A program made the position numbers and the translations under genes. Shown here in pieces: positions 11,111-20,283 of a stretch of 64,000 nucleotides of DNA (position 1 is its first letter; the number at the start of each line of letters is the position of its first letter). The DNA comes from Polytrichum commune. Taxonomy: Eukaryota > Streptophyta > Polytrichopsida > Polytrichales > Polytrichaceae. Under the pieces are notes generated by a model. It was not told the origin of the DNA and did not search any database. It saw only the letters and a program-made list of their open reading frames with translations. Location: positions 41,168,001 through 41,232,000 of the forward strand of contig OX485806.1 of the NCBI GenBank assembly GCA_950295325.1, given 5' to 3'.

Positions 11111-11119
11111 GTTCGGGAA

Positions 11120-11985
11120 GTTTTTGAAGCCTTAGTGGCTAATTGCCGGTAGTTGCTACGAAGGGTCGGATTTTTTCCAATTTACATTGGCAAGAGCCGG
11201 TCTTTTGTAAAATCAATCGGCCAATTGCCTATATTTTCATATTTTCATTGGCCAATATCCGATTAAATGGAATTCATATCGGCACTAATTGTTTAAAAAA
11301 TGTATGAAAAGTTATTAGAAATCATTTCTTAGTACAAAATTTTGAATAAGTGAAAAGAAAGGCATGTTCAAAACTTTAAATTTGAAGAGTTAATATCCTT
11401 GGCAAGAATTGAACCTAGCAATACCTTCACCGCTTGAAGGCCAAGGGCCCCCCAATTCTTCATAGAAGCAATTGGATTTGGTCATGGACATGTTGCATAA
11501 TTCAAAAAGTTTAAGGTTTAGGGTACTTCCTCAAGTGCATCATCAGATGCCCTAGACAAATAGCGCTTTGGATTGCTATACAAATAGCGAAACTTAGCAG
11601 CATCCTTCCAAAGATCTAGAGCACTTGTTAGAATGTCATCAAAATCATTGTCTGGACCTTCTATAGCAACACGCATCATACTTTCTAAGTTAGATGTAGA
11701 CATTTGATTACGAAGTTTTTGTTTAATAGTATTTTGAACAACTATGTATCGGCCAGTATTTGAAATTTGAATACTTCTTCCGACTGAAATCCAGTAACTC
11801 CCTATTTTGAATGGCTACATTTCTGGGACAATTTCTGGTCCATCGGCTAATTGCCGGAGGATTGAAATTATAGTCGGATTGCCATCCGATGGTTGGAAAT
11901 TTGGACCGGCCATGAGGGGAAATCCATCGGCTGATAATGAACTAGCCATCGGTTTTCCCCGACCATTGGACGGTAGTATACCTTC
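11120..11985 (-). mobile_element. Second hAT-like remnant
   Basis: Repeated cggctaattgcc / cggccaattgcc / gtcggatt motifs occur on both sides (11140-11280 and 11830-11970) of a minus-strand hAT C-terminal fragment (11518-11703). Subterminal arrays of a short motif around transposase remnants are usual for hAT elements. I found no TIR or target duplication, so the borders are approximate. Confidence 0.45.
11518..11703 (-). pseudogene. hAT transposase C-terminal fragment
   Basis: 61 codons containing NLESMMRVAIEGP, then FDDILTSALDLWKDAAKF and RYLYSNPKRYLS. Leu-(E/D)-x-Leu-Met-(R)-(V/I)-x-x-(E/N)-G-P followed by an acidic stretch and LW is the tail that follows the hAT dimerisation domain in hAT transposases. 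The rest of the transposase is missing. It is a different family from the 4456-6094 element, judging by sequence. Confidence 0.5.
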
Positions 11986-12457
11986 ATTTCATATGGAAAT
12001 AAGAAAATGATGCACTCATGCATGCAGATGCTATGATTGACTTGATGACCATGAACTCAAAATCGTGACTCTTTATTCGATTTCTAAATTGCAGCAATAT
12101 CAGTTACAAGGTCTAAATGGAGCTCCATCAGCCCAGATAATTGTACAATGTTACAAAGCGTGATGTTGCGGCGGCTTCGTGCCATGGTTGTGTGCACCCA
12201 GATAATCTAGTGAGTCTTGTCGAAACTAAGGTAGAAATCACTACCTTGGAACTGAACTGTTCGAAGGTGAGATGGAACTCACAGGTATATGTACACGCAG
12301 ATCTAGACCTAATTACTGGAAGAAACCCTAAGGTAAATAAAATCTAACTACGGTAACAATCCTTGTGGGCAGATGGTTTCAACACCCACTCTTGCACACA
12401 AGGCTCCCATTGAGCTAATTTACAAGTGTCAAGCCAACTAAGGCTTTTCAGTGTGAG

Positions 12458-12700
12458 CACTACAACAAAACACGTCTTTTATTCCAACACCCACTTCACT
12501 ACATGTCTTTTACTACTATAAACAGTGATTGGAGAAATTATAGAAATCCACCTTGGCTCATTTGATGTCCGAATTAACTTTGCGGAGTCATAGTAGTGAA
12601 GTGGGACAACAATTCAGTTGGGAACGCACTTGTAAACGTGTTTGGGAATGTCCAGTAGAACGTGCATGACTGTGGGTAGTGAAGTGGTCCATATGGAAAG
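12458..12700 (+). mobile_element. CACTA transposon left end
   Basis: The TIR starts CACTACAACAAAACACGTCT at 12458 and matches 24 bases of the right-end TIR at 1824. Inside it are repeated agtgaagtgg / cacttcacta motifs, in both orientations (12490, 12595, 12673), like CACTA subterminal repeats. No matching right end follows in the window, so the element is truncated or its end is lost. The 243-bp extent given covers only the repeats that can be seen. Confidence 0.65.
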
Positions 12701-13370
12701 AATGTCAAGTCCAATTGTCATGTGTTTCAGGGTTTTAGACAGAATACTCACAAAAAATGACCCGTATTTTTTTTTAATTCATAATGGAATGTACATATTT
12801 ATGCACAATAAGGTATTTCTATACACCCAACATAATCTAATTTAATCGTGTTGAGCATTTCCGTCTTCTTCACTTCCATATTCATCCTCGTCTTCAAAAG
12901 ACGGCTCATGTTCATTTGTGTTCAAAGCTACAATCACTTCGTTGCTGCTTAGAACCACAACCTCATCCAATATTGGATCAGTTGGTGTTGCGTCATTCTC
13001 TAAAGATGCGGGCACCAATCCACAATGCTCTGAGTGTCATGGATTCTTTGATGCAGGAGTACCCCAAGTGAGTGACCAAGTGGGGTGGGGTGGGGTGGGA
13101 AGATATCATGTAAGATGCTAGAATTATATCTTACAAATGGTGTTTAGTAAGCATATTCAGCCTAAAAAATGAGTGAGACGAGGGTGAAGCATTGTCATTG
13201 AATATTAATAAAATGGAACGGTTCATAGCATGTGAATAATGTTATGACAAGTCCCAAATAATCAAAATGTGACTTTAATGGATATAAACCATACTTGAAT
13301 GAATTCTTGAGGCTCAAAATATGGGACTTGTGGACATGAGTGGGATTTGGGACCTTATGTGAACTGGCCC
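12701..13370. other. Intergenic, no gene recognised
   Basis: This may belong to the CACTA element that begins at 12458. A short (ggggt)n stretch is at 13081-13098. The 67-codon open stretch at 12918-13121 has no recognisable domain. Confidence 0.3.
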
Positions 13371-13373
13371 TTA

Positions 13374-13871
13374 GGGCCACTTCACACACGAAACTGCGAG
13401 CCTGTGACCATTACACTCTAAGCACTCTTATTAGTGGAAAAGGTGGAGTTGGTCCAAGTTTGTTTCACACTACGCTTGAGGAACCAACGGAATATGTGAA
13501 TGCAATATGGATGTAAAGTCTACATGGATTCCTACATGGCATCAAATGGATCATGTTTCATGGTCACTTGGATTATTTCAAAAACCACCTCTTTGAGGTA
13601 GGCCTAACACAAAACCAGGAGACTATGTCACTGCGAATGCTCATAACCGTTGATTTATTCTATTTTATCACGTGTGAGAACCCAAATAATTAGAAATCCA
13701 TTGAAATAGCATTTGGTTGAGGGCCCGGTCACATGTGGCTTCACACTACACCAGAGGGTCCGTGACCACACTACATGATTTTGGAGGTGTGTTGGGACGG
13801 CCTTTGGACACTTTCTTTTGGGCTCTCACAATTTCATGGTCACGGCTCTTGGCTCGTGTGTGAAGTGGCCC
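13374..13871. mobile_element. Harbinger/Tourist-like MITE, copy 1
   Basis: The ends read GGGCCACTTCACACACGA (13374) and its complement TCGTGTGTGAAGTGGCCC (13871), an 18-bp perfect inverted repeat. The flanks are TTA at 13371-13373 and 13872-13874. A 3-bp TTA/TAA target duplication with GGG-starting TIRs is the signature of PIF/Harbinger (Tourist) elements. It is 498 bp and has no coding capacity. A diverged relative is at 25540-27160. Confidence 0.8.
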
Positions 13872-13874
13872 TTA

Positions 13875-14550
13875 TTAGTCTCAAGACGTTGTCATGAATC
13901 TGGATGCGATTCCATCCATCCATAATGTTCATCCACGAGCATCATCCTGCAGGCTGCTTCTGTATGAAAAATTAGGGTTCTCGGACATTCAATCCCCTGT
14001 GTTGCAGAGAAACCTTCACAGTTGCACAGATTAACTTAAGGTCCCAGATGTTCCAATCCAGCCTCCCGAGCCTCATTACCAGAAAATCACAGAGCTGGAT
14101 TACAGCTCGAATTCTCAAAAGTATAATCAGGTAAAAGAAATCTGAATCCCAGTTTGGAGGAGGATCTCTCGCCTTGGGAGGAGGATCCATTCGCTGCGCG
14201 TCATCATCGTCAACATTCAAACACCCTCCCACATCGCCATAGCCAGCCATGAACTCCACTCGCCCGTGAGCTTCCCGCAGCCCCCTGCCAACAATCCCTG
14301 CCTCACAGGTGAACTCACAACCCTCACACCGCTTTCTCTCCCTCTCTCTCTCTTTCACGGGATTCATGGTCCTTGTGTTACGGAATAATTCTCTTGTGTC
14401 GGCCGACCATTTTTACCGAATTTCGATCTGCAGTGGGTGGATCTTTAGGCATTGACCTGCTGCAGATGATGGGTGATTGCGTTGTGACTTTGAATGCTTC
14501 CAGGTGGTCTTCAATGTGAAGCTGATCCTAGGCTAGTCATCAGAAAGTTT

Positions 14551-14582
<32 letters not shown>

Positions 14583-15740
14583 TTCTTCTGCCTTCCTTGT
14601 CTTGGCTCACACGTAGGGCTAAGTGGTGGAACTAATTGGAGAGGTTGTCGTGATGGGAGGAGGTTTGCTTTAGCTGGATGTGCATGTAACACTATAGTTC
14701 CTATAGCTAGCAACAAATTGTGAATTATGCAGATATTTATGGAGGAGATGTCTTTCAGGCGATGATGGCATCTGTATTGTACACACATATCGCCCTTTCT
14801 GTTCCTTTTTTGTGAGTCACTTGTTTATGTCACCGTCGTTGAATAGTCACTACCTGTCTGCCTCCTTCCCTTGCACTTTCTAAATCGAGTCTTTTGTGGA
14901 CATGCCTAGGGTCTCATCTTATAGCGAAGTCAATTGCAACTCAGTCAATATCCAAACGTGCTTGTTTCTGCTGCATAGCTTTGAATTGAGTATCAAGCAG
15001 ATTGTACCGTGCCTCGGGACTCAGTATTTTCTTGCATGTGGATCATCCACCTACAATTATGGAGTTTCAAGAACAATGATGGTAAGAGGTGTCCACATGT
15101 CTGCAAGGTAGATTGCAGCTTCTGAGTGTTCGAAGGACACCAAATGGAATGTCTTGCCACCATATTTGGCAGGATGACTCTCGTTCTTTATCTGAATCCA
15201 GGCGAGAGAGAAAGAGAAAAGAGATGCAATTTGCCTAAGGATTAGGATATGTGTTGGGGCATTTGTGGGGACAGTACCTCAATAATTTCTATGGCCTGAC
15301 AGCGAGGGCAAAGCTATTGATAGATGCTCAGAACTTATTTTGAGAAGATTTTGCAGCGGAATGATCACGTTGAAATTCTGCTTGTGGAACCAGCTGCGAG
15401 CTATACCAGATCTGTAGATTGTCATCCTCCCTTAACAACTTCACTGCGACCTCTTTTCCGGGTGGGTATTTGAAGTCAGTATTTTGTTTACGGATTCTGT
15501 TTTGGTTAGGGCCCTGTTTGCAAATCCTTTCTTTCTTTCTTTGGGTGGTGCTCAGGATCTTTCCACGTTGCCGGAATAGTTTGGCAAAGAGAGAAGAGAG
15601 AGAGCGAGAGATAGAAAGAGAGAGGTTTCTTGCGTCAAAGGAAGTTACCGACTCTCTTGTAAGCACCAGTTCTTTGGTGCTATTGGAATTTCTGCAAATC
15701 ACATGGTTAAGTGAGGCGCTTCTTCTTTTCGATATACTCT
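13875..15740. other. Intergenic, mostly unexplained
   Basis: GC rises at 14140-14340, where the minus strand has a 131-codon open stretch (13972-14367) of low-complexity composition with no recognisable domain. A (GT)n run lies at about 14549-14581, and purine-rich agagag stretches at 14334-14356 and 15588-15634. The region could be a decayed leader of a lost gene. Confidence 0.3.
14549..14581. repeat. (GT)n microsatellite
   Basis: A run of gtgtgt with one interruption (tttgtgtg) near its start. Confidence 0.85.
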
Positions 15741-15756
15741 GTCCGAGTGACTAAAC

Positions 15757-15960
15757 TTAAGTTCTTCCCTGCTCATACATATCCGCATGGGGGGCTTCGT
15801 GGGCAGGATAGGGGACCAATTCCAGCAATTGGAGTGAAGAGCCAACATGTAGTATCCGGCGGGTGCCACTGCTCCACTTGGAGGTGCTTTTGAATCCACG
15901 GTGTACGCACCAGCTCCAGCAGCAACCGGGGCAGACACTGCCAACTCCAACAGCCTTTGG
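15757..15960 (-). pseudogene. Possible glyoxal/galactose oxidase-like C-terminal fragment
   Basis: The minus strand reads GAYTVDSKAPPSGAVAPAGYY followed by ML. That resembles the C-terminal domain of plant glyoxal oxidases (DUF1929), whose end has APPxxxVAPPGYYMLF. It follows a plausible acceptor (gtgcatgcag|GGC). The normal GVPS-x-W terminus is absent and no kelch region lies upstream, so only about 40 residues match. It may be chance in a Pro/Ala-rich stretch. Confidence 0.33.
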
Positions 15961-16513
15961 CCCTGCATGCACCACAACATTTCATCAATTTTCCAAGTCA
16001 GAAATTGATGAAATCGTGCTTCAACAGAAAGAAATGCAATGTCGTTATCAAGATGTTGCCATACTCTCTTTGCATCGGGTATATCTGTTGCAAAGCTGTG
16101 AGTGCAACTCTTGGGTCATGCGAATGAATGGGCATATTTGCCAGCATGACTTACAAGAATTAATCATCACACCATTGCAACAGTTGCAGTCTTGATTGTC
16201 CACTGCCGAAAGACCATGGTGGACAGTGTTTAGGGTTGACTATTTTGCAGGAGGTAACTTTACAAAATTTCAACTACCAAATGGGTTAGGGTACTACATG
16301 AAGCAATGTGACAGCCATTCAAGCTTACCTTTTCTGGATATGTTGGGCTCAAATGCAATTGAATGTTGTCAGCTCATCCAGATTGCACCCCTAGGCAACA
16401 CCCCCATCCATGTACATGTGTAAGAACTTATGTGTATGCAAGATAGATAAAGACATAAGACAACCTGGACCTTCAATATAGCTTTGCTCAAAACCTAAAT
16501 GCAAGAAGTCCCT
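15961..16513. other. Intergenic, no gene recognised
   Basis: Plus-strand open stretches at 15863-16195 and 16196-16423 abut but show no known domain. The region may be host flank or transposon interior. Confidence 0.25.
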
Positions 16514-16680
16514 TCAACAAACCCATGCTTCAAGAACAATGCAAAACTCTAAGAGAAAGGTTAAGGATGAACATTCTTGGACTTCCACTTCTACATTTGT
16601 TTTCTGCTTCAATCGATCAAGGCAAGCTTCATAGTGATGGAGCTTTGTCAATTCTGACTTGTGGTGATCAATTGTCGCGC
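16514..16680 (-). other. Coiled-coil-like coding remnant beside hairpin array
   Basis: On the minus strand about 55 codons read MERCATIDHHKSELTKLHHY and continue with a heptad-like, Lys/Leu-rich stretch. They may be the displaced C-terminus of the coiled-coil accessory protein at 17558-18965, cut off by the hairpin-rich block at 16682-17543. That link is inference. Confidence 0.3.
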
Positions 16681-16681
16681 A

Positions 16682-17543
16682 CCTCTCCATGAGGAGTGCC
16701 CGCAACACCATGGGCACAAGGGGGACCCCGGAGTGACACCCGGGACTTGTGACGCCATTGGTGAGAGGGACCAAGTGATCCTAATGTGGGTGAGGGCCCT
16801 GGGCGTTTAGAACGCCTCCCACCCACAAAGACTAGGAGTCATGAGGATAAAGCCATAAGCTATGAGTAGCTTATGGCGTCCCGATTCTAGAATGCTAAAG
16901 AACACCTCAATCTGAGGTGTGAGCTAGGAGATATGGCACTTTGAGTGGGATGCTGTCCCGGGACAGCGCCCTGGAACAGCAGGGGCCTGGGAGTGGCTCC
17001 CGGGACTGCAAAGGTTTAAACAGGCATAACTTCCTCAATACTTGCCCGAATAGGGCAAGTGAGGTGTCCATAGGGATCTACGTGAAATGTAGATGATGAT
17101 AGAGTGGTTGGTTGTTAGATTCAGAGACCGCACGTGGAAGTTATGAAGGTCTGAAGCTGCAGGGAGGCTTCTAGACCCAGCGGCTAAGGGAAAATGTCTA
17201 CTTGGCCCCAACTCTTGGTAGAGAGACAAAAGGGATGTTGACGGTGGGGGAGGGGCCCCGCCAAAAGTCCTAGAGGCTTATATGGGTGAGGCGGCTTTGC
17301 CGACCGACCCCCCCGGAGCATACTTGGCAATGTGCTCCGGGTGGTTGTAGTGTTGTCCTAGCAACACTATGACCAAGTAGGGAGTGGACTTCCATGGATG
17401 GAAGTCCACCTTAGCGATGGGTTACCTACTAAGGGGAAAGAGTCCCGAATGCATGTGTAGGAGGGTTTGGTGACCAAATATGGGATTGAAGGTCCGCGGT
17501 TTTGAAAGCTAACCATGCATGTGCGTGGGATGTGCAGGTTAGC
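16682..17543. repeat. GC-rich array of perfect hairpins
   Basis: About 860 bp, GC-richer than both flanks, with many perfect or near-perfect short inverted repeats in series. Clear ones: GTGCCC/GGGCAC (16696, 16712), GGCGTT/AACGCC (16802), an 11-bp stem at 16852-16877, ACACCTCA/TGAGGTGT (16902-16920), the 16-bp palindrome GCTGTCCCGGGACAGC (16952), CTTGCCC/GGGCAAG (17041-17059), ATCTAC/GTAGAT (17076-17094), CCCGGAGCA/TGCTCCGGG (17312-17341), TAGTGTTG/CAACACTA (17348-17369), a 12-bp stem at 17384-17409, TTTGGT/ACCAAA (17466-17478) and GCTAACC/GGTTAGC (17508-17543). It has no open frame. It could be the LTR or UTR of an unrecognised retroelement, or the structured end of the neighbouring transposon. 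Confidence 0.7.
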
Positions 17544-17557
17544 GCTCGGGACACTTG

Positions 17558-18965
17558 CTAGAGTTGGAAAGCGATTGAGCTAAATGGAGAAAAACTAGCA
17601 AGGGTCTCGACATCAATCTTGGTTTTAAGGTCACACCTCACTTCCCCAATTTCATGGCACACCTTCTCCAATTCAAGTATTGCATCTTGCACTTCTACCA
17701 GTTCAAACTTGTGCACATCCTTTCCATCAATGTTCTCTAAACCTAGGACCTGGACCTTGGCAGAATGAAGACGACCTTCAGCATTGTTCATTTTGTAGAG
17801 CAAATCAACTAATTTTTTCTGCATGGCTTCCAACACTTGTGTGCAGTCCTTGACAGTCTGTCTTTTCTTCACCACAAGTCCATTGATGTCTTTGACTTGA
17901 GTGGCCAAGCTAGATTTGGCAATCTTTGATCCCTCACCCATATGTTTGTTCTTCTCTTCCTCCACTACATTACCAGGGGATCCTAACTGCAAGTATTTTC
18001 TTTTCAAATCTAACTGTCCAATTCTGAACTGCCAGAGCTCTCTTTTGAATTTCACTTGCTCCTCTCTCAATTGCACTTCCTCCAGCCTCACTGCCCTCTC
18101 CATGACAATGAGACCATTGTCATCAATATTTGTGGCTAGTGTGGGTGGCATTTGCAGCCCTTCAGACACAAGTGGTGGGGTGGTTGAATTACCACCTACT
18201 GGCGCAACATGAGACTGGCCTAGACCAACACCATGTGTCTCTCCCGCTGGCTCCATAGTCTTTTGAGGTGTGTTGAGCTCAAATTGGGTTGCCACCTCCT
18301 CACCAAAGGGAGATTGACCACCTCTTTCTGTCCCCAGTCGCTCGTCTGCAATGCGATCTGTGGGTGCATCTGTATGCACAACCCCTTGCCTAGGCGATTG
18401 GAGTTGATCCCCATCTGTGCAACCATGAATTTTGGGTTGAGATTGCACTGGTTGCTCACTCTCAACAAGCTGCTCATCAATTGTTGGGACCCCTGTAGCA
18501 ATTGCTTCACCTTTTCCTTGGTCTGATTTAGTGGAGTTGCCTTCGTGCTGCAGATTGCCATCTGCACTAGTGTCCTCTGAATCCTCATCTTCTTCCTCTT
18601 CCTCATCCTCCTCTTCCTCCTCTTCCTCCTCATTCTCCCCATCATGGCTAGAAGAAGAATTTCTGTACTCTGGAAGTGGCGAGAAACTTCGCTTCCTCCT
18701 ATGCACATTCGCAGCAAATTTCGCCCAATTTATGCTAAATCCCTTGCGCTCTGCAAGTACTCCCATTGCAAAAGTAAGGTTGATGTCGGAGTTGGGTGTC
18801 TACTTGCGCTGTTACACTTGGCGAATCAAGGTCTCAATCCTGGTCTTCAATGACTCATCGTCATGGGTAGTGTAGTGAAAGCCATTGTTACTCTTGCGCT
18901 TTCCCCACAACTTCTCACACTCCTTCTTAGAGGCATAGCGTTTCCCCATATTGGGGGAAGGCAGC
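17558..18965 (-). CDS. Glu-rich coiled-coil accessory ORF of DDD transposon
   Basis: I do not recognise this protein. The uninterrupted part is 402 aa (18766-17558). It has an N-terminal NWAKFAANVHRRKRSF segment, a Glu/Asp run at about residues 44-65, a Pro/Thr/Gln-rich middle, and from about residue 220 a long charged coiled-coil-like region (EEVQLREEQVKFKRELWQ and later heptads). In the same frame upstream (to about 18965) the stretch MGKRYASKKECEKLWGKRK continues into it but is broken by TAA and TAG near 18800. It follows the transposase on the same strand, so it is probably the second protein of the same element, perhaps DNA-binding. It could instead be an unrelated host fragment. Confidence 0.5.
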
Positions 18966-19155
18966 AACCCCTTTGCTGGCAGTCCCACAACATCTCGAAA
19001 CTACCTCCAACTCCCCACCATAGCAATCTCCTACAACACTCTCCCACAATCCCTACACAAGTGCAACCAATCTTCAAAACCTGGCCAATGACTAGTGTGT
19101 GGCAGCTTGGGAAAGAAAGGTGCAAAACAAAGCTAAGTCCAATTTCAAACTGCAA

Positions 19156-19620
19156 CTAATGGAGTAAGATTGTTGTAGGTAAGAGTAGATAGAGAAGTGG
19201 GAAGCGTACCAGCACATATGCCCAGCTTCCATGCTTGATGATGAGAGTCTCTAGAAGCTGCATCAAATTATTAGAAGTACTAGAACATTTAACCCTTAAC
19301 TGATTTGTGACAACGAGAACCTGAAATCATGCAGGTTGTCCACATGTGTGACTTACATGTGTTGTCATTTCCCAAGTAGCCTAAACCTACTCATAATCAA
19401 TGATAATCAAATAATACAACTAACTACGTACTCATTGCCTCTGGTATGATATAAATCAACAACTAAATCTACATGTACTTGTCTAGTAGGTGTTATAAGT
19501 AGCTCAAACTCAATGCAAACTCACTCAATATACAAAGAGTAACCATCAGATCACTCAAATAACAAAGGCAATCAACATTTTATTCCATAATGCTATGAAC
19601 AAGGTGGGCACCTCTAATCA
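19156..19620. other. Spacer between accessory ORF and tail ORF
   Basis: AT-rich, no open frame of note. It probably holds the 3' end signals of the transposase transcript and the 5' leader of the accessory ORF, but I see no specific element. Confidence 0.3.
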
Positions 19621-20283
19621 TCACTTGCCCCTTACACTTCGTCTGGACCTATTGTCATGACGAAGGGAGGCAGACTTGGAAGGACTGTAAGCCAACAATT
19701 TCATAACCTCTTTATTGGGTACTGGTTTTTGGCCCCCATGTTTGCTTAGGAAGGCAGAAGGGTCTTCAGCTAGACCCTCAATTCTAGTCACTCTTTTAGC
19801 AAAATTACCTGGCATTGTAGGGTTTTTTCGTTTCACGTGAGGGATGTTGTCATGTAATTCAACAATTTGCATGGACTCAAACTGAACATCTACAGAGGTG
19901 CAGGCTGGAAGTGCATGAACATCCAATAATGAGTTAGTGATCACCTCCTTTGAATCTAAGGCAACTGTGTTGTTATCCGATACATCTTGCAAACGGTTGC
20001 CGGTGTTGTTTGTATCCTGGATTGGTTTGGAATCACTAGGAGGACCTCTCTCTTCGTCATCCTCCTTAGTAGTATCAGTGTACGTATCATTTAAACCTAA
20101 AAACACACTATTACCACTACCAAAAGAAGCTCTTTTAGGTCTGTTTTGCAAAGAACTTGTAGGGGTTTCCAATATGGCCAATTCATCTTCAGAATTAGAC
20201 TCATCATAGTCAAAATCAAAATCAGGCTCTTTGAATCCATGAATTTCCATCGATATAAGCATGACCAGCATCGCATAGAACAT
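19621..20283 (-). CDS. Acidic tail ORF overlapping the transposase 3' end
   Basis: 220 codons in a different frame, overlapping the last codons of the transposase (stop at 20222). From about residue 19 it reads KEPDFDFDYDESNSEDEL, then a low-complexity Ser/Thr/Asp-rich region and a basic C-terminus (DNRSRRSVRGK). No domain recognised. The long open frame directly after the transposase suggests it was once its C-terminal extension, now joined only by a one-base frameshift. A spliced or separate small protein is the alternative. Confidence 0.45.
   Translation of the reverse strand: MFYAMLVMLISMEIHGFKEPDFDFDYDESNSEDELAILETPTSSLQNRPKRASFGSGNSVFLGLNDTYTDTTKEDDEERGPPSDSKPIQDTNNTGNRLQDVSDNNTVALDSKEVITNSLLDVHALPACTSVDVQFESMQIVELHDNIPHVKRKNPTMPGNFAKRVTRIEGLAEDPSAFLSKHGGQKPVPNKEVMKLLAYSPSKSASLRHDNRSRRSVRGK

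Noticed and set aside
17345..17351. gttgtagtg at 17.3 kb as the right end of the CACTA element starting at 12458
   Set aside because: The TIR does not extend inward (no aaaagacgtgttttg), and the stretch is the stem of a local hairpin.
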